A stretch of 64,000 nucleotides of DNA from Novosphingopyxis iocasae (lineage in GTDB: Bacteria; Pseudomonadota; Alphaproteobacteria; Sphingomonadales; Sphingomonadaceae). The notes under the pieces were generated by a model. It was not told the origin of the DNA, ran no database searches, and was given only the letters and a program-made list of their open reading frames with translations. A program made the translations under genes and the position numbers. The stretch is from positions 147,001-211,000 of the forward strand of contig NZ_CP060495.1 of NCBI RefSeq assembly GCF_014334095.1, given 5' to 3'. Each line of letters opens with the position of its first letter. Position 1 is the stretch's first letter. This document shows positions 43,188 through 51,492 of the stretch, in pieces.

Positions 43188-44417
43188 TCAGGTGACGCGG
43201 CCCCGCTCGGCGAAACGTGGGTCGCGCCAGCTCTCTTCCGCCAGGATCTTTGCCATCGCCGCGACCGCGCGCACGATATCCTCGTGGCGCAGATAGAGCG
43301 GTGTGAGGCCGAAGCGGATGATGTCGGGGGCGCGGAAATCGCCGATGATGCCGCGCGCGATAAGTGCCTGGGTCAGCTCATAGGCATGGTCGAAGCGGAA
43401 GCTGATATGGCTGCCGCGCCGGTCCGGATCGGTCGGTGAAACGCAGGTCAGCTGCCCGCAATAACGCTCCGCCAGCCGCGCAAACAGATCGAACAGCTGC
43501 ACGGATTTCGCCCAGACCGCGTCCATCTCCACGCCGTCGAAACTGGCGATGCCGCCCTCCAGCGCGTCCATCGCCAGCATCGGCGGCGTGCCTGCCTGAA
43601 AGCGCATGATGCCCGGTGCAGGCTCGTAAGCGTCCTCGAACGCGAAGGGGCGCGCATGGCCGAACCAGCCGCGCAAGGGACTGACGAGCCGGTCCTGCAG
43701 GCTTTCGGCGACGTAGAGAAAGGCCGGCGCGCCCGGCCCGCCGTTCAGATATTTATAGCCACAGCCCACCGCCAGCTCCGCGCCGCAACCGTTCAGGTCC
43801 AGCGGCACTGCGCCCACCGAATGGCTAAGATCCCACAGCACCCGCGCTCCGGCGTCGCGCGCCCGCGCCGTCAGGGCGGCCATATCGAACCGCTCGGCGG
43901 TCTTGTAGTGGATATGGGTGAGCAGCGCGATGTTGGTGTCCCCGCCGATCGCGCCTTCGATCGCGCTGCGCTCCACCACATCGAGGCGCTGGTCGGGCAA
44001 CAGCTCGGCCGCGCCGCTCGCGATGTGCAGATCGGTGTGGAAATTGCCCGCCTCGGACAGGATCTGCGGACGATCCGGCGAAAGCTGCGCCGCGGCGACC
44101 AGCAGCTTGAAGATATTGACCGAGACCGAGTCCGCGATCAGCACCTCATGCGGTTTCGCGCCGATCAGCCGCGCGATCTTGCCGCCGATCCGCTCCGGCG
44201 CGCCGATCCAATCGGCATCATTCCAGCTGCGGATCAGGCCGTCGCCCCATTGCTTTTCGAGCATGTCCTTCTGCCGCGCGACGGTGGCGCGGGGCAGGGG
44301 GCCGAGCGAATTGCCGTCGAGATAGATGACGCCGTCCGGCAGGTGAAAGCGATCGCGCAAAAGCGCGAGCGGATCGGCGGCGTCGAGGGCGTGGGCGTGA
44401 TCGAAATCGATGGTCAT
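43188..44417 (-). CDS. kynU: Kynureninase
   Basis: A 409-residue PLP enzyme cleaving kynurenine to anthranilate and alanine in tryptophan degradation. It shows YLDGNSLGPLPRATV, WDLSHSVGAVPLDLNGCGAELAVGC with the PLP Lys in GYKYLNGGPGAPAFLYV, and FGLTPLYLRHEDI at the C-terminus, all diagnostic. The ATG at 44417 overlaps the stop of the upstream hydrolase by four bases (ATGA), so the two form an operon. Tryptophan dioxygenase is not seen in the window. Confidence 0.95.
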   Translation of the reverse strand: MTIDFDHAHALDAADPLALLRDRFHLPDGVIYLDGNSLGPLPRATVARQKDMLEKQWGDGLIRSWNDADWIGAPERIGGKIARLIGAKPHEVLIADSVSVNIFKLLVAAAQLSPDRPQILSEAGNFHTDLHIASGAAELLPDQRLDVVERSAIEGAIGGDTNIALLTHIHYKTAERFDMAALTARARDAGARVLWDLSHSVGAVPLDLNGCGAELAVGCGYKYLNGGPGAPAFLYVAESLQDRLVSPLRGWFGHARPFAFEDAYEPAPGIMRFQAGTPPMLAMDALEGGIASFDGVEMDAVWAKSVQLFDLFARLAERYCGQLTCVSPTDPDRRGSHISFRFDHAYELTQALIARGIIGDFRAPDIIRFGLTPLYLRHEDIVRAVAAMAKILAEESWRDPRFAERGRVT

Positions 44418-45325
44418 TTGCGGCCCAGCGCCTTTTCGATTTCGTCGACCGCTACGCCCCATGCCGCGGTTTCGGGCGATACCAACTCCACATGGCCGCT
44501 ATCGGGCACGAAGCGTACGCGCACATCGTCTCCCTTGGCGCGCATGGCGGCTTCATATCGGGTTGCGTAATCGGTGGGGATGATCCGGTCGTTCAGGCCG
44601 TTCACCAGCACCTGCCGCGCGCCCAGCGGGGCGAGTTCGGGGACCGAGGTTTCCGCATATTTGCCGCCGCCCGAAATTCTGTCGATCACTTCGGTTCCGC
44701 AGCCCGAACCCGGCGGGGTGGCGGCGAGCTTCAGGTCCGGCAAGCCGCCCTGGCTGATGATGGTGTCGGGGATCACCGGATCGGAGACGCGTAGAGGCGA
44801 TCCTTCCGGCAGCTTGCCTTGGCCTGCGAGCCACAGCGCCAGATGGCCGCCCGCCGAATGGCCGATGGCGACGAGCGGATCGATATCGAGCTTCAGCCGC
44901 GCCGCATTGTCGCGCAGCGCCTTGGCCGCATTGGCCACGTCGAGATAGGTGCCGGGATAGCCGCCGCCTTCGCGGTCCACGCCGCGATAGTCGATATTCC
45001 ACACCGCGATGCCGCGCTGTCGGAGATCGTCCGCGATCCAGGCCATCAGCGTGCGGTCCGCAATGTCGGTCTGCCAGCAGCCGCCGTGGATCATCAGCAC
45101 GGTGGGGAAGGGGCCATCGCCCTCGGGACGCCACAGGTCCGCGACCTGCAGGGGATCGCTGCCATAGCTGATGGTCTCGTCCGGCACCGGGCGGGTGCGG
45201 TTCGTCAGATCGTCCCACGTCATCAGCTTCGGCGCGGCGGCTTCGGCGGCTGGCGTGGCGGGAGGCTCGGACGGAGTGCAGGCGGTCATGGCGATGCTCG
45301 CGGCGGCGATGAGGAGAGTGCGCAT
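44414..45325 (-). CDS. Alpha/beta hydrolase lipoprotein, possible kynurenine formamidase
   Basis: A 303-residue hydrolase of the HSL/BD-FAE-like group. The start at 45325 gives a lipoprotein signal (TLLIAAASIAMTAC, Cys17). The oxyanion motif is LMIHGGCWQ, the nucleophile is in AIGHSAGGHLALW, and Asp/His lie near VNGLNDRIIP and PDSGHVELV. It directly precedes kynU with a 4-nt overlap, so hydrolysis of N-formylkynurenine is an attractive guess. A lipid-anchored, exported formamidase would be unusual, as the pathway is cytoplasmic; another ester or amide substrate is possible. Confidence 0.85.
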   Translation of the reverse strand: MRTLLIAAASIAMTACTPSEPPATPAAEAAAPKLMTWDDLTNRTRPVPDETISYGSDPLQVADLWRPEGDGPFPTVLMIHGGCWQTDIADRTLMAWIADDLRQRGIAVWNIDYRGVDREGGGYPGTYLDVANAAKALRDNAARLKLDIDPLVAIGHSAGGHLALWLAGQGKLPEGSPLRVSDPVIPDTIISQGGLPDLKLAATPPGSGCGTEVIDRISGGGKYAETSVPELAPLGARQVLVNGLNDRIIPTDYATRYEAAMRAKGDDVRVRFVPDSGHVELVSPETAAWGVAVDEIEKALGRK

Positions 45326-45349
45326 GTGGGCGTTGTAGCCTCGGACATT

Positions 45350-45459
45350 CGTCATTGCGAGGAGCGAAGCGACGCGGCAATCCAGAGCGATTACAGAGCC
45401 ATTTGATCGATCCAAAGCGCCGCGGGACCCTGGATTGCTTCGCTGCGCTCGCAATGACG
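45350..45459. repeat. Palindromic intergenic repeat, family A copy 4
   Basis: From CGTCATTGCGAGGAGCGAAG to TGCGCTCGCAATGACG, inner arms GGCAATCCAGAGCG and CCTGGATTGCTTCGC. It is the least diverged copy, located 27 nt behind the otsA stop and 24 nt upstream of the lipoprotein gene start. Confidence 0.88.
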
Positions 45460-45486
45460 TAGTCTGAACGGAACAGCGGGCGGTTC

Positions 45487-46905
45487 TTACTCCCCCGGCA
45501 CGTCCAGCAGCAGCTTGTCCTCGGCGTTCTTCACGTCATGCGCCTGCATCAGCTTGTTCACATAGGTTTCGCGCCACCACACGACGTCGGTCTCGCCGAT
45601 TTCGTGCATCATGATCTTCCAGCGCCGCTGGCGCTCCTCCAGCGGCATGGTGAGCGCCTGTTCGATGGCGTCGGCCATTTCCTCATCCGCATAGGGATTG
45701 ATCAGGATCGCTTCGGTAAGCTGCTGAGCCGCCCCGGCAAAGCGGGAGAGGATAAGGACGCCGGGGTCCTTGGGATCCTGCGCCGCGACATATTCCTTGG
45801 CGACCAGGTTCATGCCGTCGCGCAAGGGTGTTACCAGCCCCACCTTCGCCGCGCGGTAGATGCCGGCCAGCTTGTCGCGCGGATAGCCCTTGTTGACGTA
45901 ACGGATGGGCGTCCAATCGACATGCGCGAAGCGGCCGTTGATGCGGCCCGATTCCGCCTCCAGCGAAGCACGGATTTCCTGATAGCTCTTCACTTCGCTG
46001 CGCGAGGGCGGGGCGATCTGCACCATCACTACCTGGGTCTGCATCTCCGGATGCTCGGTCAGATAGCGCTCGAACCCCTTGAAGCGCTCCTCCAACCCCT
46101 TGGAATAGTCCAGCCGATCGACGCCGATGATCAGCGCGCGGCTGTCCTGCACGCTGGCCCGCATCGTCGCCTCGGCTTCCTTGGCGACGTCCGAGTTCAC
46201 CGCATCCAGAAATTCGTCATAATCGATGCCGATCGGGCAGGCGAAGGCCTTGATCGTGCGCGTGCCGACGGTGATGTCGTCTCCGTCGATCGTGCCGCCC
46301 ATCTCCTTCTCGCAATAATGGCGGAAGCTTTCGAGCCACTCGGCGGTCTGGAAACCGATCACGTCATAGGCGAACAGCGATTGCACCAGCCGCTGATGAT
46401 GCGGCAGCGCGACGAGCAGCCGCGTGGGAGGCCAGGGCGTATGGAGGAAGAAGCCCATACGGTTCTTCACCCCTTGCCGGCGCAGGTCCCAGGCCAGCGG
46501 GATCAGGTGATAGTCATGCACCCAGACGGCATCGTCCGGCTCCACCAGCGGCTGCATGGTCTCGGCAAAGCGCTTGTTGACGCGTTCATAGCCCGAACCG
46601 AAGCTGCGCACATATTCGGCCAGGTCCATGCGATAATGGAACAGCGGCCACAAAGTGCGGTTGGCGTAGCCGTTATAATATTCGTCGATGTCCTGTTCTT
46701 CCAGGTCCACCGTCGCGGTGCGCACGCCGTCATATTCGTCCATCCGGATATGGCCGGTGAACCGGTCCGTGCTTTCGCCGGACCAGCCGAACCAGATGCC
46801 CTTATGCTCGCGCAGCGCGGCTGACAGCGCGACGGCCAAGCCGCCCTGCGCGCCATCGGGGCCGGGTTTCTGGACGCGGTTCGAGACGATTATCAGGCGG
46901 CTCAT
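45487..46905 (-). CDS. otsA: Trehalose-6-phosphate synthase
   Basis: A 472-residue GT20 enzyme forming trehalose-6-phosphate from UDP-glucose and glucose-6-phosphate. It begins MSRLIIVSNRVQKPG; a longer upstream frame runs through the preceding gene and is not used. Motifs include VWVHDYHLIPLAWDLR, GFFLHTPWP, VDRLDYSKGLEERF and LRDGMNLVAKEYVAAQ. Its ATG overlaps the stop of the GH15 gene (ATGA). It completes an otsB-GH15-otsA operon for trehalose metabolism, important in desiccation and osmotic stress. Confidence 0.97.
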   Translation of the reverse strand: MSRLIIVSNRVQKPGPDGAQGGLAVALSAALREHKGIWFGWSGESTDRFTGHIRMDEYDGVRTATVDLEEQDIDEYYNGYANRTLWPLFHYRMDLAEYVRSFGSGYERVNKRFAETMQPLVEPDDAVWVHDYHLIPLAWDLRRQGVKNRMGFFLHTPWPPTRLLVALPHHQRLVQSLFAYDVIGFQTAEWLESFRHYCEKEMGGTIDGDDITVGTRTIKAFACPIGIDYDEFLDAVNSDVAKEAEATMRASVQDSRALIIGVDRLDYSKGLEERFKGFERYLTEHPEMQTQVVMVQIAPPSRSEVKSYQEIRASLEAESGRINGRFAHVDWTPIRYVNKGYPRDKLAGIYRAAKVGLVTPLRDGMNLVAKEYVAAQDPKDPGVLILSRFAGAAQQLTEAILINPYADEEMADAIEQALTMPLEERQRRWKIMMHEIGETDVVWWRETYVNKLMQAHDVKNAEDKLLLDVPGE

Positions 46906-48719
46906 CGATATTCGCTCCAGGGTTTGCTGAGCAGGACGGCGCAGTTGATGATGCCGACGAGCGAATAGGTTTGCGGGTAATTGCCCCAGAGCTCGCCCGA
47001 CACCGGGTCGATATCCTCCGATAGCAGACCGGCCGGCGTGCGACGACCCAGCATGTCGGCAAACAAATGTTTGGCCTCTTCCTCGCGGCCCGACTGGGCG
47101 AGCGCTTCGATCAGCCAGAAAGTGCATACGGTGAAGGCGGTTTCGGGCATGCCGAAATCATCCTCGCTATCGTAACGCAGCATATGGTCGCCGCGCCGCA
47201 GCGCCTTTTCCAGTGCGGTCAGCGTACTCTGGAACCGCTCATCACTGCCGTCCAGGAAGCGCAGGTCCAGCAGCTGCAGCAGGCTGGCATCGCGCATGTC
47301 GCCCTGGAAAGTCGCGGAGATGGCGCGGCTATCTTCACGCCAGGCAGCCTTCAGAATATGCGCCTTCATGCTATCGGCCCGCTCACGCCAATGGTCGGCG
47401 CGGTCGGGCAGGCCCAGTTCGCGCGCGGCATTCGCCAGCCGGTCGCACGCCGCCCAACACATCACTGCACTATAGGTGTGGACGTGCGATTTGGTGCGCA
47501 GCTCCCACAGCCCGGCATCCGGCTGGTCATAAAGCTCGAACGCGCGATCGCCCACCTTTTCGAGGGATTCAAAATCCTCGATGCCTGACATGCGCATCAG
47601 CCGCCGGTCGATGAACGCCTGGACAGAGCTGAGCACGATCTGGCCATAGGCGTCATGCTGGTTCTGGCTGTAAGCGGCGTTGCCCACGCGCACCGGACCC
47701 ATACCGCGATAGCCGGACAGGCCGTCCGCCTCGCCCTCCTCCAGCCGGGCATTGCCGCGCACGTCGTAGAGCGGTTGGACGTTGCCCCCCTCGCTCGCGT
47801 CCACGATATTACGCAGATATTCGAGATAGGATTCCAGCACGTCCAGCGCGCCGATCCGGTTCAGCGCCTCGACCGTGTAATAGGCGTCGCGAACCCAGCA
47901 ATAGCGATAGTCCCAATTACGGCCACTGTCCGCATGTTCGGGGATCGAGGTGGTGAGCGCGGCCACGATCGCCCCGGTATCTTCATGCTGACACAGTTTC
48001 AGCGTGATGGCGGCGCGGATCACCGCTTCCTGATATTCGGGCGGGGTGGCGAGGCCGCGCACCCAGCCGCGCCATTCGTTTAGCGTGTCATCGAGCATCT
48101 TTTCCAGCTCCGGCTCGATCGCGGTGGAAAAGCTCTCGTCCGGTCCCAGGAAGAAATAAAGGTCGCGCTCCACGCGGAACGGGTTTTCCTGATTGACGAG
48201 GCCGATCGGCGCGTTGGTGGACAGGCGCATCGGCATCGCCTCGATGTCGTAGCTGATATGGTTGGAGCCATAGCTGCGGGCCACCTTGTCGAGCGTCCAG
48301 CCCGATGCGGGGCGCAGGCGCACGCGGATGCGCGGGCTTCCGGTGACGGCGCGCACGATGCGTACGAAAGCATTGGGACGATAGGTCCGGCCCGATCGGC
48401 GATAGCGCGGGGCGAAATCGATAATGTCGATCGCGCTGCCCGACGCATCGATCTTGCGCGTGATCAGCACCGGCGCGTTGCGCATGTAGCGCTGCGATAT
48501 GCTCGTGCAGTTTTCCAGGTCGATCGCCCAGAAACCGCCCGCCTTTTCCTCGTCATCGAAGGGGGTATTGTCCACCAGCGCAGGAAAGATGGGATCGCCG
48601 TCGACGCGCGGAATACACGCCCAGACGAAGCGGGCATTGTCGTCCACCAGCGCGCTGGCCTGGCAATTGCCGATCGGCCAGAGGTTCAGGTTGCGCTTGT
48701 CGCTGGGCGCGTTGCTCAC
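46902..48719 (-). CDS. Glycoside hydrolase family 15 protein (trehalase/glucoamylase-like)
   Basis: A 605-residue cytoplasmic GH15 protein: an N-terminal beta-sandwich (to about residue 220) and an (alpha/alpha)6 barrel. Characteristic segments are ADSGRNWDYRYCWVRDAYYT and the C-terminal GLLSEDIDPVSGELWGNYPQTYSLVG, with the catalytic Glu expected in these regions. It starts at GTG 48719, overlapping the otsB stop, and its own stop overlaps the otsA start. Bacterial GH15 proteins in this context are usually trehalases, or glucoamylase-like enzymes; being between otsB and otsA suggests control of trehalose turnover. Confidence 0.92.
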   Translation of the reverse strand: MSNAPSDKRNLNLWPIGNCQASALVDDNARFVWACIPRVDGDPIFPALVDNTPFDDEEKAGGFWAIDLENCTSISQRYMRNAPVLITRKIDASGSAIDIIDFAPRYRRSGRTYRPNAFVRIVRAVTGSPRIRVRLRPASGWTLDKVARSYGSNHISYDIEAMPMRLSTNAPIGLVNQENPFRVERDLYFFLGPDESFSTAIEPELEKMLDDTLNEWRGWVRGLATPPEYQEAVIRAAITLKLCQHEDTGAIVAALTTSIPEHADSGRNWDYRYCWVRDAYYTVEALNRIGALDVLESYLEYLRNIVDASEGGNVQPLYDVRGNARLEEGEADGLSGYRGMGPVRVGNAAYSQNQHDAYGQIVLSSVQAFIDRRLMRMSGIEDFESLEKVGDRAFELYDQPDAGLWELRTKSHVHTYSAVMCWAACDRLANAARELGLPDRADHWRERADSMKAHILKAAWREDSRAISATFQGDMRDASLLQLLDLRFLDGSDERFQSTLTALEKALRRGDHMLRYDSEDDFGMPETAFTVCTFWLIEALAQSGREEEAKHLFADMLGRRTPAGLLSEDIDPVSGELWGNYPQTYSLVGIINCAVLLSKPWSEYR

Positions 48720-49462
48720 TGCGGAATTCCTTGTTCGAGCCAGTGGTGAACGGCGGCAACGTCCGCCAGACGATATTGTGCCGCGGTTTCGCGTTCCTCG
48801 CCGATCAGAATGCCGTGGCCGCCCAGATCGCGGACCGCTTCGAACCCATCCTCATCGGTCACGTCGTCGCCTAGGAAAACGGGCGCACCGCCGCCGAACG
48901 GATCGCGCTGCATCAAGGCGCGGATGGCGCTGCCCTTATGGTCGTCGCCCGCGCGCAGCTCGGCCATCATCTTGCCGTCCTGCAGGTGGAGGCCGTGCAT
49001 CTGTGCCAGCTCGCCCGCAACCCGGCGGCAGTCGGCCTCCCGTTCCGGCGCGCGGCGATAATGCAGGCACACGCCCAGCGGCTTGCGCTCGACCAGCAGG
49101 CCATCGTCGGTGGCGGCAATCGCGTCGAACGCGCGGCCCGCGACGATGAGAGTTTCCGGCGCTTCGGGCCGGTCGATGGTGCCGGGCTCCAGGCTGATTT
49201 CGCTGCCGTGGCTGCCCGCAATCGGCACCGTGGCCAACCCGAAGCGCCCGCGCAGCGTATCCACATCGCGCCCGCTGACGATCGCCATCCGCCCGTCCAG
49301 CATGTCGCCGAGCCGTTCCAGCAACGGATGCAGTCCATCGGGCACCTCCACCGCCTCCGGCCGGTCGGCCAGCGTCACCAAGGTGCCGTCGAAATCCAGA
49401 AACAAGCTCGCGCCGACCAACAGGTCGCGCGGCGGGGCGGGCAGGGGGGAAGGGCCGGTCAC
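48716..49462 (-). CDS. otsB: Trehalose-6-phosphate phosphatase
   Basis: A 248-residue HAD-superfamily phosphatase converting trehalose-6-phosphate to trehalose. HAD motif I is FLDFDGTLVTL (residues about 21-31), motif II is in IVSGRDVDTL, and motif IV is FLGDDVTDEDGFE. A GTG at 49462 gives the best start. It is the first gene of otsB-GH15-otsA, all joined by 4-nt overlaps. I found no EcfG-like promoter upstream of it, although trehalose genes are often in that regulon. Confidence 0.95.
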   Translation of the reverse strand: MTGPSPLPAPPRDLLVGASLFLDFDGTLVTLADRPEAVEVPDGLHPLLERLGDMLDGRMAIVSGRDVDTLRGRFGLATVPIAGSHGSEISLEPGTIDRPEAPETLIVAGRAFDAIAATDDGLLVERKPLGVCLHYRRAPEREADCRRVAGELAQMHGLHLQDGKMMAELRAGDDHKGSAIRALMQRDPFGGGAPVFLGDDVTDEDGFEAVRDLGGHGILIGEERETAAQYRLADVAAVHHWLEQGIPQ

Positions 49463-49643
49463 ACCGACACTCTATGGCTTTTGCTGCACTGCGCAAGGAC
49501 AGCCGATCCGACGGGTGCAATTGGGCAGTTTGGGTAGGTCCGTTTCCGAGCAAACACGGAGCGGGTTGTGACTGTGAGCCTCGCATTCTTCTGCCACAGT
49601 GATGCCGCCGTTTTCTGGATAGCGGCCAAAGGAGGACGAGATC

Positions 49644-49883
49644 ATGAAGTTGAAGTCGAAAATGGCGAAGCTTATGCTGGCTGCGGTCGGTATTACGGCG
49701 GCCAGCGCCGTCTACGCCGCAGGTCCATACACGGACTATTACAAGAAAACGACCTACTATTCCGACGCCAGTTACCAGACCGTGGTCGGCGAGCGGGTTT
49801 TGACTTGCATGTCGATTTGGGAAGAATGGGGCGAGGTGACAGATTTCAGGAAAGGCAAAATCGGTAATTGCCCACCGCTCTAA
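49644..49883 (+). CDS. Small secreted protein (DUF6289-like)
   Basis: A 79-residue protein with a signal peptide (about residues 1-25, cut after VYAA) and a mature part of about 54 residues rich in Tyr and Thr with two Cys (TCMSIW and NCPPL). The segment TTYYSDASYQTVVGERVLTC resembles DUF6289-type small secreted proteins; the match is from memory. The spacing of the cysteines allows one disulfide. AAAGGAGG lies upstream of the ATG and a strong terminator follows, so it is a monocistronic, probably well expressed gene. Function unknown. Confidence 0.8.
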   Translation: MKLKSKMAKLMLAAVGITAASAVYAAGPYTDYYKKTTYYSDASYQTVVGERVLTCMSIWEEWGEVTDFRKGKIGNCPPL

Positions 49884-49894
49884 GGACTGGTTGT

Positions 49895-49928
49895 GCGGTC
49901 CGGCCTGCTTTGCCGGACCGCGTTTTTC
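49895..49928. terminator. Rho-independent terminator
   Basis: Perfect 10-bp stem GCGGTCCGGC / GCCGGACCGC with loop CTGCTTT, followed by GTTTTTCC. It ends the small secreted protein transcript and lies 7 nt from the convergent hydrolase stop. Confidence 0.93.
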
Positions 49929-49935
49929 CAGTGCG

Positions 49936-50757
49936 CTACTGCGTCACCTGCTTCAGAAAAGCCATCACCTCGGCGCGGTTAGCTTCGGCGCCTTTCGGGT
50001 TTTCGGCGGCGATCAGGGTGGAGGAGCCGTGGGTGCCGTGTTGCGGTACCACCGGTTCGTTCGTCTCCCGCGGGACGGCGGAGAGAATCGCCATGGCGGC
50101 ATTGGCCTCGTTCCGGTCGGCGGCCATGGTGAAGATGGGAATGGAGACTTTGCTCGCGGCGCTTCGGACCGCTTGCTTATCCTTCAGATATTCGCCCGGT
50201 GAAAAGGCGAGCAGCGCGGCGATCTCTCCGGGGTGCTGCGCGGCAAGGAGGAAGGCGAGGGCGGCGGAATAGCTGCTGCCCCAGACGATCACCGGCTCCC
50301 CCTTGGTACGCGCCCAGGCCAGCGCGGCGTCCATGTCCGCCAGCGCCGCCTCGTAATCGGGCGCGCTGCCGCCGATCCCCGCCACCGTCTCGTTCGTTCC
50401 GCCGAACATGTCGCCGCCCGAGCGCTGATCAATCGCCAGGGCGTTGTAGCCCGCCTTGGCAAGCATTGGCGCGATGGTGGCATATTCCGCCTTGTTGGCC
50501 CCGGCCTGATGAAACAGCAGGATGGTCGCCGCTGGCTCCTTGGCCGGATACCAGGCGCCATGAACGGTGACGCCATCGGACGCTTCGAACTGCACGGGCT
50601 GCGCTTCGCCTGGCGCGAGAGCGGCGACGGTCGGATCGCCGCTGGCCGGGGTGGCGTTGGCATTCTCACCCACGGGCCCGCCGTCGGAGCCGCAGGCGGC
50701 AAGGATCAACGGGAACGCCAGCAGCGCGGACGAGGTGCGAACGAAGGGAAACGGCAT
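49936..50757 (-). CDS. Alpha/beta hydrolase lipoprotein (dienelactone hydrolase-like)
   Basis: A 273-residue exported lipoprotein: signal sequence with lipobox LILAACGSD (Cys22), a short Ala/Asn/Pro linker, then an alpha/beta hydrolase core with LLFHQAGANKAEY, the nucleophile in VWGSSYSAALA, an Asp in MAADRNEAN and a His in QHGTHGSS. The pattern fits the dienelactone-hydrolase-like group often found in sphingomonad envelopes. The second small residue of the elbow is Ser-Ala rather than Gly, a mild deviation. Substrate unknown. Confidence 0.87.
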   Translation of the reverse strand: MPFPFVRTSSALLAFPLILAACGSDGGPVGENANATPASGDPTVAALAPGEAQPVQFEASDGVTVHGAWYPAKEPAATILLFHQAGANKAEYATIAPMLAKAGYNALAIDQRSGGDMFGGTNETVAGIGGSAPDYEAALADMDAALAWARTKGEPVIVWGSSYSAALAFLLAAQHPGEIAALLAFSPGEYLKDKQAVRSAASKVSIPIFTMAADRNEANAAMAILSAVPRETNEPVVPQHGTHGSSTLIAAENPKGAEANRAEVMAFLKQVTQ

Positions 50758-51089
50758 CGGGTATCCTCGGCTTGTGTTTCCGCCATCGGGTGCGCGGGCG
50801 GCATTACAGCAGGAACGTCTGGGCCGAGGCTATGGCTTCGCCTGTGCTTTTCGGGCGGACGGAGGGACCGGGGAAACGGGCCATGCGACGATATGGGCAT
50901 AGGAAAGGGCGCGGGCGGCAAACGTCCTGACAGGGGCGTGGCGGTGTTGCGAGCAATGTCGAGAAGCGTTCGCAATTCGGAATTGCTAGTGATTATCACT
51001 TTTAAGTAACTGAAATTATTTGACTTTTTTAACTTGGCCAGCTACGAGCCCATCATATCGACGAGACCGACGGACAAGGAGCACAAACC
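50758..51089. other. 332-nt intergenic region with tandem palindromes and an A+T-rich promoter
   Basis: No ORF is supported here. The right third is markedly A+T-rich. It has two perfect palindromes in a row, GCAATTC-G-GAATTGC (50972-50986) and GTGAT-T-ATCAC (50989-50999), then TTGACT (51020-51025), a 17-nt spacer and TACGAG (51043-51048) as a likely promoter for the small four-cysteine gene at 51090. The left part shows nothing recognisable. Confidence 0.5.
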
Positions 51090-51251
51090 ATGAATTGCCA
51101 GAACTGCAAATTCTTCCAGACCAGCCAGAGCGAATGCCGCCGCTATGCCCCGTCGCCCGAGGGTGACAAGAAGGCGCATTGGCCGACCGTTTCGTCCGAC
51201 GATTGGTGCGGCGAGTTCGTGAAGAGCGAAGGCGAGCGTAAGGCCGCCTGA
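51090..51251 (+). CDS. 53-residue four-cysteine mini-protein
   Basis: A short ORF beginning MNCQNCKFFQ, with an ideal AAGGAG ribosome binding site 8 nt upstream and a strong terminator behind it. Four Cys at residues 3, 6, 16 and 40 (CxxC, SECRRY, DWCGEF) suggest a metal site, zinc or Fe-S. The combination CxxC...CRRY.P...DWCGEF recurs in small uncharacterised proteobacterial proteins, and the spacing also recalls small subunits of some glycyl-radical enzymes, though none is encoded here. Lys/Glu-rich tail. Function unknown. Confidence 0.8.
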   Translation: MNCQNCKFFQTSQSECRRYAPSPEGDKKAHWPTVSSDDWCGEFVKSEGERKAA

Positions 51252-51331
51252 TCGAACCGGGCCGCGCGGATCGCAGCGGCCGGATCGAACATCCAATCGC
51301 ATGAGGGCCTGGCCCCATGCAAAGAACAAGG

Positions 51332-51357
51332 GAAGCGGCTTCGGCCGCTTTCTTTTT
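51332..51357 (+). terminator. Rho-independent terminator behind the mini-protein
   Basis: Stem AAGCGGC / GCCGCTT with a TTCG tetraloop, followed by TCTTTTTG. It lies about 80 nt after the stop. Confidence 0.9.
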
Positions 51358-51433
51358 GCCTGGAGTTTGCGGCTTCTCGGGCTGGCCATCGGCAGTGCCC
51401 CTAAGCTCTAGAGCAAAGAACCGCGATTGCCTC

Positions 51434-51469
51434 TTGACGAAGCTTCTCTTGCGTATCATTCTCAATAGC
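51434..51469 (+). promoter_or_regulatory. Promoter with Fur-like box
   Basis: TTGACG (51434-51439), 17-nt spacer, CATTCT (51457-51462). The -10 region is covered by GCGTATCATTCTCAATAGC (51451-51469), which shares the TGAGAAT core and 12 of 19 positions with the Fur consensus on the opposite strand. Binding there would block the promoter. Confidence 0.35.
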
Positions 51470-51492
51470 AGAGACGCAATCGAGGAGCCGTC

